Shown in pieces: positions 1 to 5,560 of a stretch of DNA of 6,119 nucleotides. The stretch lies in contig JAEXRB010000073.1 in NCBI GenBank assembly GCA_023438325.1, positions 1 through 6,119 of the forward strand, given 5' to 3'. Origin of the DNA: Pseudomonadota bacterium. Its GTDB lineage: Bacteria; Pseudomonadota; Gammaproteobacteria; Xanthomonadales; Xanthomonadaceae. Both the position numbers and the translations under genes were made by a program. Below the pieces are notes generated by a model that was given only the letters and a program-made list of their open reading frames with translations, ran no database searches and was not told the DNA's origin. Position 1 is the first letter of the stretch. The number at the start of each line of letters is the position of its first letter.

Positions 1-821
1 CGCTGCGCCTGCTCCACGCGCTCCGCCGGTACCTGCACGAACAGGTCTTCGATGCGGATCGTGCCGCTGGCCTGATCTTCCAGCCGATCCAGCAGGCTGC
101 GCAGGATACGGAAGCTCGACGGCACCACGCCCGATGCATCGCCCGAATGCACGCCTTCCTCCAGCACGCTCACGCGCAAGTTGCCGCCGGCCATGCCGCG
201 CAACGAGGTGGTGCACCAGAGCTGGTCGTAATTGCCGCAGCCCGAGTCCAGACACACCACCAGCGACGGCTTGCCGATGCGTTCGGCGAGATGATCGACG
301 TAGTACGGCAGATCGTAGCTGCCCGATTCCTCGCAGGCTTCGATCAGCACCACGCAACGGCAATGCGGCAGGTTCTGCTCCTTGAGCGCGAGGATCGCGG
401 TGAGTGAACCGTAGATCGCATAACCATCGTCCGCACCGCCGCGCCCGTAGAGCTTGTCACCCTTGATCACCGGCAACCACGGGCCGAGATCATCGGCCCA
501 GCCGGTCATTTCCGGCTGTTTGTCCAGATGGCCGTAAAGCAGCACGCAATCGTCATCGCCCGCATCGGTGCCGGGAATGTCGATGTAGATCAGCGGCGTG
601 CGGCCCTGAAGACGCACCACCTCCACCTGCATGCCCGGCACGTCCTGCGCCCTCGCCCAGCGCTCCATCAGCGTCACGGCCTGATCCATGTAGCCGTGCG
701 CGACCCAATCGGGATCGAACATCGGCGACTTGTTCGGAATGCGGATGTACTCGACGAGCTGGGGCACGATCTCCGCATCCCATTTCTGCGAGACGAAGTG
801 ATCAATCCGGGCGGTATCCAT
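1..821 (-). CDS. M20 family metallodipeptidase, carnosinase/CNDP-like (C-terminus off the left edge)
   Basis: This is a zinc-dependent exopeptidase of the M20 clan, probably cytoplasmic and cleaving dipeptides or similar amide substrates. The 273 visible codons run from ATG at 821 to the window edge. Full-length relatives are about 450-480 residues, so roughly the last 200 are missing. The visible part carries the metal-site motifs in order: YGHLDKQ, with His98 and Asp100; LYGRGGADDG, with Asp131 as the likely metal-bridging residue; EACEESGS, with the catalytic Glu164 and metal ligand Glu165; LDSG, with Asp192; and EGVHSGDASG, with His225 at the start of the dimerisation (lid) domain. This set matches human CNDP2 more closely than ArgE or DapE. 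There is no signal peptide. The start gives a family-typical N-terminus (MDTARIDHFV) but has only a weak upstream GGAA. The gene is divergent from the HutD-family gene. Exact substrate is unknown; family assignment is firm. Confidence 0.93.
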   Translation of the reverse strand, partial: MDTARIDHFVSQKWDAEIVPQLVEYIRIPNKSPMFDPDWVAHGYMDQAVTLMERWARAQDVPGMQVEVVRLQGRTPLIYIDIPGTDAGDDDCVLLYGHLDKQPEMTGWADDLGPWLPVIKGDKLYGRGGADDGYAIYGSLTAILALKEQNLPHCRCVVLIEACEESGSYDLPYYVDHLAERIGKPSLVVCLDSGCGNYDQLWCTTSLRGMAGGNLRVSVLEEGVHSGDASGVVPSSFRILRSLLDRLEDQASGTIRIEDLFVQVPAERVEQAQ

Positions 822-851
822 GATGCGGTTCCAAATGAGACAGAAAGCACG

Positions 852-857
852 ATTCTA
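852..857 (-). promoter_or_regulatory. Possible -10 element (TAGAAT) for the M20 peptidase gene
   Basis: Read on the minus strand, TAGAAT matches the sigma-70 consensus TATAAT at five of six positions and lies about 30 nt upstream of the peptidase ATG. No convincing -35 hexamer is present at 16-18 nt. The call rests on one hexamer in a short divergent gap. Confidence 0.3.
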
Positions 858-907
858 CCCCCGACCTGCCTGCTGCTTCCCAAACCTCGATGTTCTACCC
901 TGCGCCC

Positions 908-1498
908 ATGCCGGAAACCTTCATCCACCTGCCCGCCTGCCACTACCGCCGCGAACGCTGGCGCAACCAACAAGGCTGGACGCGTGAAATCCTCCGCGTG
1001 CCGGATGCGGACAATTTCCACTGGCGTGCATCCATCGCCGAAATCGGCCAGGACACGGTGTTCTCGCCTTACCCCGGCTATCGCCGTGCCCAGGTGTTGC
1101 TGCAAGGCGAGGCGTTGCGGCTGGGATTCGTCGATGGTCGCCGCGTCGTACTGGAGCCTCCGTACCAGCGCACCGCGTTCGACGGCGCGGAGGTAACCGC
1201 CTGCCATTTGCCCTCAGGCCCGGTACAGGTGTTCAACCTCATCTGGAATCCGCCGCAGGTGGATGCGCAACTGCTGCATCGCCCGCTGGTCGGCCCGATG
1301 GTGTTCCTGCACCAAATCGGCGTGGAATGGCTCGTATACCTGCTCGCCGGCCATGCCACCTTGCGTGGCGAAGTGCCTTGTGAACTGGTGCAGGGTGACA
1401 GCCTGCGGCTGCGACCGGCCGCTTCCGGACGCATGGTGCTGGAAGGTGCTGGCGAAGTCCTGCTGCTGCGTCTGGCGCTTTCGGCAACCACGGCGTGA
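908..1498 (+). CDS. HutD/Ves family cupin-like protein
   Basis: The protein belongs to the HutD/Ves family, whose members adopt a double cupin-type fold. HutD in Pseudomonas fluorescens is reported to moderate histidine utilisation; Ves in E. coli is poorly characterised. Family hallmarks are visible, numbered from ATG 908: an N-terminal RWRNQQGWTREI block (about 17-28), FHWRASIAEI (37-46), FSPYPGYRRAQVLLQGE (52-68), TAFDG (89-93) and VQVFNLIWNP (106-115). The usual WKNGGGxT motif appears as WRNQQGWT. The length of 196 residues is normal. ATG 908 gives the family-typical N-terminus; an in-frame ATG at 890 would add six residues, and neither has a clear Shine-Dalgarno sequence. No hut catabolic genes are in view, so a role in histidine metabolism is inference from family only. 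It converges on rsmI with a 9-nt gap. Confidence 0.88.
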   Translation: MPETFIHLPACHYRRERWRNQQGWTREILRVPDADNFHWRASIAEIGQDTVFSPYPGYRRAQVLLQGEALRLGFVDGRRVVLEPPYQRTAFDGAEVTACHLPSGPVQVFNLIWNPPQVDAQLLHRPLVGPMVFLHQIGVEWLVYLLAGHATLRGEVPCELVQGDSLRLRPAASGRMVLEGAGEVLLLRLALSATTA

Positions 1499-1507
1499 TG
1501 CGCCGTT

Positions 1508-2353
1508 CTATTCTGCGGTATCGCCCATGACATAGAGCTTCTTGCGCGGTGCGCCGCTGATTTCGGCTGCCAGGCGGGCTGCCTGCGAAGGCGGCAAGTG
1601 TTCGCGCAGCAGGGAAAAAGCACGACGCCCCAATACCAGCGCGGCATCGTCATCGCCTGCGGGCGCGCCTTCGATGATGAGCACGAACTCGCCGCGATGT
1701 TGATCTGGATCGTTGGCAAGGCGCGCAATCAAGGCTGGCAGCGGGCCATCGAGAACCGTCTCGAAACGCTTGGTCAACTCGCGCGCGAGCACGGCGTGGC
1801 GTTGCGGGCCGAAGGCGCTGGCGGCATCGGCCAACGTGTCGCCGATGCGGTGGCTGGATTCGTAGAAGATCAGCGTGCGCGGCTCGGCGGCCAAGCTCTG
1901 GAGCCGCTCGCGGCGGGCGGCGGCCTTGTTGGGCAGGAAGCCTTCGAAGGCAAAACGATCGCTGGCGATGCCGGCCACCGAAAGTGCCGCAATCGCGGCA
2001 CAGGCACCAGGAACGGGCGTCACCACGATGCCGGCCTCGCGCGCGGCGCGCACCAGGCGGAAGCCGGGGTCGGAAACCAGCGGCGTACCGGCATCGGAAA
2101 CCAGCGCGATGTTCTCGCCGGCCAACATGCGCGCCACCAGTTGTGTCGATTGCGCGGCTTCGTTGTGATCGTGCAATGCCAGCAAGGTGGCGCGCGCACC
2201 GAAGGCGGCAAGCAACTGCTGGGTGTGGCGCGTGTCTTCAGCGGCGATCACGTCCACGCTGCGCAGGGTTTCCAGTGCGCGCGGGGAAAGATCGCCGAGA
2301 TTGCCAATCGGCGTGGCGACGACATGCAGGCGGCCGGGGGCCGGAGTCGCCAC
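1508..2353 (-). CDS. rsmI: 16S rRNA (cytidine(1402)-2'-O)-methyltransferase RsmI
   Basis: RsmI uses S-adenosylmethionine to methylate the 2'-hydroxyl of C1402 in the 16S rRNA P-site region; RsmH methylates N4 of the same base. The 281-residue protein has the tetrapyrrole-methylase-like fold and the full set of RsmI motifs: VVATPIGNLGDLSPRALE (about 11-28), AAEDTRHT (37-44), HDHNE (61-65), LVSDAGTPLVSDPG (84-97), PVPGACAAIAALSVAG (113-128), FEGFLPNK (136-143), YESSHR (164-169) and RELTKRFE (191-198). The C-terminal region from about 240 is the small helical RsmI domain. The start is GTG, 11 nt after the FKBP stop codon, with only a weak purine-rich leader. No other plausible start precedes the first motif. 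Expression is probably tied to the FKBP gene. In many proteobacteria rsmI sits beside lpoA/yraN; that arrangement is not seen here. Confidence 0.97.
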   Translation of the reverse strand: MATPAPGRLHVVATPIGNLGDLSPRALETLRSVDVIAAEDTRHTQQLLAAFGARATLLALHDHNEAAQSTQLVARMLAGENIALVSDAGTPLVSDPGFRLVRAAREAGIVVTPVPGACAAIAALSVAGIASDRFAFEGFLPNKAAARRERLQSLAAEPRTLIFYESSHRIGDTLADAASAFGPQRHAVLARELTKRFETVLDGPLPALIARLANDPDQHRGEFVLIIEGAPAGDDDAALVLGRRAFSLLREHLPPSQAARLAAEISGAPRKKLYVMGDTAE

Positions 2354-2364
2354 GCCGGTGCCCG

Positions 2365-2844
2365 TCAGTGGTCGTGGCCGCCGGGGCCGTGAGCGTGACC
2401 GTGGGCGATTTCTTCCTCGCTGGCGTCACGCACGTCCTGGATGTCCACCTCAAAGCGCAGCGTTCGGCCGGCCATCGGATGGTTGAGGTCCACATCCACC
2501 ACGCTCATGCCCACTTTCACCACCGTCATCGGACGCGGGCCCTGCTGGGTCTGCACCATGAGGGTCTGGCCTGCGACCAGCTTCGCATCACCGAAACGCT
2601 TCTTCGGCACGCGCTGGATGAGGGCGTCGCTACGCTCGCCGTAAGCTTCTTCCGGCGGCACGGTGACTTCCACCCGATCACCGGCAGCCTTGCCTTCCAA
2701 CGCCTTTTCCAGGCCGGGAATGATGTTGCCAGCGCCATGCAGGATCACGAGCGGATCGCGGCCCTGCGAGCTTTCGACCTGGCTGCCGTCGGTTTCGAAT
2801 ACGGTGTAGTGGAAGGTAACGACTTTGTTCTTTTCGATATTCAT
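2365..2844 (-). CDS. slyD: SlyD-like FKBP-type peptidyl-prolyl cis-trans isomerase
   Basis: This is a cytoplasmic prolyl isomerase and chaperone of the SlyD class, 159 residues. An N-terminal FKBP strand (NKVVTFHYTVFETDG, about 6-20) and the segment HGAGNIIPGLEKALEGKAAGD (36-56) lead into PPEEAYGE (63-70). The chaperone insert-in-flap domain follows (about 71-125, including ALIQRVPKKRF and QQGPRPM). The FKBP fold closes with NHPMAGRTLRFEVDIQDVRDA (121-141). The tail EEEIAHGHAHGPGGHDH carries five histidines (148, 150, 152, 157, 159) and no cysteine, a shortened form of the metal-binding tail of E. coli SlyD; nickel binding is possible but not shown. ATG 2844 is chosen because homology begins there. 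The frame stays open upstream to 3000, but that extension resembles nothing and crosses the promoter region. It is followed by rsmI after 11 nt. A SlpA-like isomerase is the alternative, less likely given the His tail. Confidence 0.93.
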   Translation of the reverse strand: MNIEKNKVVTFHYTVFETDGSQVESSQGRDPLVILHGAGNIIPGLEKALEGKAAGDRVEVTVPPEEAYGERSDALIQRVPKKRFGDAKLVAGQTLMVQTQQGPRPMTVVKVGMSVVDVDLNHPMAGRTLRFEVDIQDVRDASEEEIAHGHAHGPGGHDH

Positions 2845-2883
2845 GGAATGACCGACGGTTGCTGGGGCAAAAAGGAGCCGCGC

Positions 2884-2889
2884 AGCATA
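2884..2889 (-). promoter_or_regulatory. Possible -10 element (TATGCT) for the FKBP-rsmI unit
   Basis: On the minus strand TATGCT lies about 40 nt upstream of the FKBP ATG, inside the 165-nt divergent gap shared with the NlpC/P60 gene. The -35 region 17 nt upstream reads GTGCCT, which is poor. The call is weak but the position is suitable. Confidence 0.25.
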
Positions 2890-2974
2890 GCCGTTTACAA
2901 GGCTCAAGGCACGTTCCCGCCCCCGGCCGGCCGGTTTGAGGCCAACGCCCGGAAAAGCTGTGGCGCGCTGGCAA

Positions 2975-2980
2975 TTGACA
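2975..2980 (+). promoter_or_regulatory. Consensus-like -35 hexamer TTGACA upstream of the NlpC/P60 gene
   Basis: A perfect TTGACA lies 29 nt upstream of the NlpC/P60 ATG. At 17 nt spacing the -10 position reads CACCGT, which does not match, and a promoter here would start transcription almost at the start codon. It may be a chance match. Confidence 0.2.
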
Positions 2981-3009
2981 CGCCATGCCACTTTACGCAC
3001 CGTTGCGCC

Positions 3010-3504
3010 ATGCGATTCCGCCGCTCCAGTACTCTGCTCCTGCTTCCGGCCGCAACCATCCTGATGTTGTCCCTGCTGCTGAGTGCCTGCGGCTCAGCAC
3101 CGTCCAGGCCATCATCATCGGGCAGCGTCACGCAGGCCAACGACGTGCTGTTTCGCGCCATCGGCTTGGTGGGTACGCCATACCGCTACGGCGGCAACAC
3201 GCCGGCCGGCGGTTTTGATTGCAGCGGACTGGTCGGCTACGTGTTCCGCGAGGCCGTCGGACTGTCGCTGCCGCGCAATTCACAGGCCATTGCCGATGTT
3301 TCCGCCCCGAAGGTGGATCGCAAGCGCCTGACTCCGGGCGATCTGGTCTTTTTCGGCAAGCGCAAGGTCAACCACATCGGCATCTATGTCGGCGAAGGCC
3401 GCTTCGTGCACGCCCCCAGCAGCGGCGGCACGGTACGGATGGACGCGCTGGAGGGGCATTACTGGAAGGATCACTACCTCTACGCCAAGCGCGTGCTTCA
3501 CTGA
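3010..3504 (+). CDS. NlpC/P60 (C40) family cell-wall hydrolase, predicted lipoprotein
   Basis: This is a peptidoglycan peptide hydrolase of the C40 family, related to Spr/MepS and NlpC, 164 residues. The N-terminus has RFRR, a hydrophobic stretch (about 9-24) and a lipobox LSAC with the acylated Cys at 27. The following Gly is not Asp, so outer-membrane sorting by Lol is expected. A short Ser/Pro-rich linker (28-40) leads to a single catalytic domain: GTPYRYGGNTPAGGFDCSGL with nucleophile Cys71, LPRNSQAI (87-94), LTPGDLVFF (107-115), VNHIGIYVGEGRFVHAPSS with catalytic His122 and probable third polar residue His134, and a C-terminal YAKRV. The length is typical of MepS-like enzymes. Likely substrate is the D-Ala to meso-diaminopimelate crosslink or a stem-peptide bond, by family. 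ATG 3010 places the signal peptide correctly. The gene is divergent from the FKBP gene and overlaps the transporter stop tail-to-tail by 7 nt. Confidence 0.94.
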   Translation: MRFRRSSTLLLLPAATILMLSLLLSACGSAPSRPSSSGSVTQANDVLFRAIGLVGTPYRYGGNTPAGGFDCSGLVGYVFREAVGLSLPRNSQAIADVSAPKVDRKRLTPGDLVFFGKRKVNHIGIYVGEGRFVHAPSSGGTVRMDALEGHYWKDHYLYAKRVLH

Positions 3505-4817
3505 TCCGAAACACGCGCTGCCGAATGTCCGCGCGCGACATCCACCCGCATCAGCAGGATCAGACCTGCGACGAAGAACACCGCGGTCACGACCATAGAG
3601 AGACGGTGATTGCCCTCGGTGGCGATATTGACCAAGCCATAGCTCAACGGCCCGAGGATCGAAGCCAGTTTCACCGCCATGCCCCACAGACCGAAGATTT
3701 CCGCCTCCCGCTCGGGTGGACACAGATAACCCACCAACGCCCGCCCCGCCGATTGCGACGCGCCCAGACACAGGCCCACCAGGTTGGCGGCGATCCACAC
3801 CACCACCGTGCCCGAGGCCAGCCCCATCAGCGCGATGGCGGCAATCCAGCCGACCAAGGTGAGCGCCAGCGTGCGGCGATGCCCGAGCCGATCCTGCACC
3901 GCGCCGAAACCGAACGCACCAAGTGCGGCGGTGATGTTCACCACGAGGATCAGCGTGATGCTCTGTGCCGTGGTGAACCCCAACGCCTGCGAGGTATAGA
4001 TCGCCGCCAGCGCGATCACCGTCTGCACCCCGGCCTGATAGCAGACGATGCAGGCCAGAAGGCGACGCAGATCCATCAGGCCATGGCCACCGCGCAAGGC
4101 ATCGACGACGCGCGCCATGGCGAGCGCCCGCACCTGCGCACGAGTGGCCGCGGTCGGTCGCGCGCGCTCGCGCAGCAGAAACAGCGTCGGCAATGCCGCC
4201 AACGCGAACATCACGGCGGTGATGAGCATGGTCTGCGGCACCGCTTCCTCGGCAGGCCGGCCCGTACCTTGTATCCAGCCCAGACATAGTCCGAGCGTCA
4301 GCAACCCGCCGAGATAGCCCAGCCCCCAGCCCCAACCGGATACCTTGCCCATCGCTTCGGGCCGGACCAACTCGGGCAAGAACGCAGCAATCAGGTTCTC
4401 CCCCATCCCGAATGCAAAATTGCCGATCACCACGATGCACAACGCCATGGCCACATCCCCCGGCCCGCACAGCGCCAGCGCGGCGGTGCCGCCAATGCAG
4501 ACACAGGCGCTTGCGATCAGCAATTCGCGTTTTTTCGCACGCAGATCGGCATAAGCGCCAATGAAAGGCGCGCTGACCAGATTCAGTGCATAGGACACCG
4601 ACAGCGCCAAGGTCCATGCCAACGTCGCCCAGTCCGCGCCACCTGCGATCACCGCAACGAACCAGGCGTTGAACACCGCCGTGATGACCACCGTGGTGTA
4701 GCCGGAATTGGCGAAGTCGAACATCGCCCACGCCAGCACCTCCCGCCGCTGCACGGGCGGCACACCGGGCGACTGTGGCGCGGCGAAAGCGGGCGATGTC
4801 ACGCGTTGCGGCGCCAT
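3498..4817 (-). CDS. UMF1/Atg22-like major facilitator superfamily transporter
   Basis: This 439-residue inner-membrane protein looks like a 12-helix MFS carrier of the UMF1 (Atg22-like) group. The group signature AWAMFDFANSGYTTVV starts the first helix (about 29-44). A motif-A loop GAYADLRAKKRE follows helix 2 (87-98), and a second motif-A copy GAVQDRLGHRR appears in the C-terminal half (305-315). Other hallmarks are GWGWGLGYLGG (161-171) and GASQSAGRALVGYLCPPERE (352-371), with EIFGLWGMAVKLASILGP just after. A basic central loop lies around 216-252. UMF1 substrates are mostly unknown; amino-acid efflux is known for yeast vacuolar Atg22. ATG 4817 lies inside the end of the reductase gene (19-nt overlap), consistent with translational coupling. 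A GTG at 4802 overlapping the reductase stop is an alternative start; neither has a clear Shine-Dalgarno sequence. The frame is open to 5027 but that extension is non-homologous. Confidence 0.9.
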   Translation of the reverse strand: MAPQRVTSPAFAAPQSPGVPPVQRREVLAWAMFDFANSGYTTVVITAVFNAWFVAVIAGGADWATLAWTLALSVSYALNLVSAPFIGAYADLRAKKRELLIASACVCIGGTAALALCGPGDVAMALCIVVIGNFAFGMGENLIAAFLPELVRPEAMGKVSGWGWGLGYLGGLLTLGLCLGWIQGTGRPAEEAVPQTMLITAVMFALAALPTLFLLRERARPTAATRAQVRALAMARVVDALRGGHGLMDLRRLLACIVCYQAGVQTVIALAAIYTSQALGFTTAQSITLILVVNITAALGAFGFGAVQDRLGHRRTLALTLVGWIAAIALMGLASGTVVVWIAANLVGLCLGASQSAGRALVGYLCPPEREAEIFGLWGMAVKLASILGPLSYGLVNIATEGNHRLSMVVTAVFFVAGLILLMRVDVARGHSAARVSDQ

Positions 4818-5386
4818 GCGGCGGCGGCGCGCGCGACCTGCTCTCCCACGCCCTGCACCTGCGCGCGGCGACGTTCGTCGATCAGCGTGCCGTCGTCGGC
4901 GAACGCCGTTCCGGCGCCTCCCACAGCCACTTGCGCCGGACACACCCAGAGTCCGAGCTTGGACAAGGCATCCCGCAATACCAGCAGCGAGCGCAAACCG
5001 CCAAGGGCGCCGGGTGACGCAGAACAAATGCCGGCGACCTTGCCGCTGAACAAGCGCGTGCCATCGCTGCCATCGGCCTGCGGGCGCGAGATCCAGTCCA
5101 ACGTGTTCTTCACCAGCGCCGGCATCGAGCCGTTGTATTCGGGCGTCGCGATCAACAAGCCATCGGCCGCCGCCAATCTGGCCTGGAGTGCGCGTACATT
5201 TTCCGGCATGCCGGCCGCTTCGATGTCACCGTCATAGACAGGCAACGGAAAATCGCGCAATTGGATCAAATCCACCTCCGCCCCGGCATCTGCCGCTCCC
5301 TGCGCCAGCGTATGGATCAACCGACGATTGAAGGAGCCTGAGCGAAGGCTGCCGGCAAAGGCCAGCAGGCGAATGGGAGCGGTCAT
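4799..5386 (-). CDS. NAD(P)H-dependent FMN reductase (flavodoxin-like fold)
   Basis: This is a cytoplasmic flavoprotein of the NADPH-dependent FMN reductase family, the same group as E. coli YieF/ChrR and yeast Lot6-type quinone reductases, 195 residues. The phosphate-binding loop for FMN is AGSLRSGSFNRRL (about 11-23). LRDFPLPVYDGD (43-54) and the family signature TPEYNGSMPALVKNTLDWISRP (81-102) supply the isoalloxazine contacts and tetramer interface. SASPGALGGLRS (122-133) is the second flavin-contacting loop. Likely activity is two-electron reduction of quinones, or adventitiously chromate or azo compounds, using NAD(P)H; the natural substrate cannot be told. ATG 5386 gives a normal N-terminus, with a short GAG about 9 nt upstream. 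The gene leads a probable two-gene operon with the transporter. An inverted repeat 55 nt upstream could be an operator. Confidence 0.92.
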   Translation of the reverse strand: MTAPIRLLAFAGSLRSGSFNRRLIHTLAQGAADAGAEVDLIQLRDFPLPVYDGDIEAAGMPENVRALQARLAAADGLLIATPEYNGSMPALVKNTLDWISRPQADGSDGTRLFSGKVAGICSASPGALGGLRSLLVLRDALSKLGLWVCPAQVAVGGAGTAFADDGTLIDERRRAQVQGVGEQVARAAAAWRRNA

Positions 5387-5418
5387 GGGTTCACTCGCGA
5401 CAACGGACGGGGGAACGC

Positions 5419-5424
5419 AGAATA
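5419..5424 (-). promoter_or_regulatory. Possible -10 element (TATTCT) for the reductase-transporter operon
   Basis: On the minus strand TATTCT lies about 32 nt upstream of the reductase ATG. The -35 position 17-18 nt further up is poor (TCCGTG or TTCCGT) and falls within one arm of the inverted repeat at 5441-5458. That placement would suit a regulated promoter, but the evidence is one hexamer plus position. Confidence 0.27.
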
Positions 5425-5440
5425 GCCGCGTCGGATGCCA

Positions 5441-5458
5441 TCACGGAAAGATCCGTGA
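5441..5458. repeat. Perfect 7-bp inverted repeat with 4-nt spacer (possible operator)
   Basis: TCACGGA, spacer AAGA, TCCGTGA form a perfect dyad in the 174-nt gap between the reductase and the aquaporin. The arms could bind a dimeric regulator or fold as a hairpin. It is not followed by a tight T-tract on either strand, and no gene ends into it, so a terminator role is unlikely. It sits at the expected -35 region for the reductase gene. Confidence 0.55.
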
Positions 5459-5547
5459 ATCGAAGTGATTATTTTCCTCGCCCTGAAGGTGCACCCATTC
5501 GGGCGGGGGCGCTTTCCGGTGCAACCTGAAAACCATTCACTCGCTAT

Positions 5548-5552
5548 GGAGG
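5548..5552 (+). promoter_or_regulatory. Shine-Dalgarno GGAGG that decides the aquaporin start
   Basis: GGAGG is spaced 8 nt from ATG 5561, the best ribosome-binding site in the window. It favours 5561 over the in-frame ATG at 5546, which the site itself overlaps, and over the upstream GTG at 5465, which has no such site. Confidence 0.65.
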
Positions 5553-5560
5553 CAACAACG

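Noticed and set aside
853..900. Direct repeat TTCTACCC at 853-860 and 893-900
   Set aside because: Two 8-bp copies exactly 40 bp apart near the HutD start; too short and unsupported to call an operator or repeat element.
528..1207. Overlapping open frames on both strands over the peptidase/HutD junction
   Set aside because: They cover parts of two genes with clear family motifs and have no homology-like features of their own.
1499..1507. Search for a shared terminator between the HutD gene and rsmI
   Set aside because: Only 9 nt separate the stops and no hairpin with a T-tract is visible nearby.
2923..2934. 12-bp palindrome CCGGCCGGCCGG in the FKBP/NlpC gap
   Set aside because: Alternating CC/GG runs arise easily in GC-rich DNA. 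There is no spacer, adjacent promoter match or second copy to support an operator.
1984..3009. Long plus-strand open frame upstream of and in frame with the NlpC/P60 gene
   Set aside because: It runs antisense through rsmI and the FKBP gene, has Arg/Ala-rich low-quality sequence, and the lipoprotein signal peptide starts cleanly at ATG 3010. It is a GC-driven shadow frame.
3280..4731. 483-residue minus-strand frame across the transporter and antisense to the lipoprotein
   Set aside because: It is the +1/-1 shadow of the transporter gene, with Gly/Arg/Ala composition and no recognisable motif, while the other frame has clear UMF1 signatures.
5465..5560. In-frame GTG-initiated N-terminal extension of the aquaporin
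   Set aside because: The 32 added residues are polar/basic with no transmembrane helix or MIP similarity, and the GTG has no ribosome-binding site, whereas ATG 5561 has GGAGG at 8 nt.
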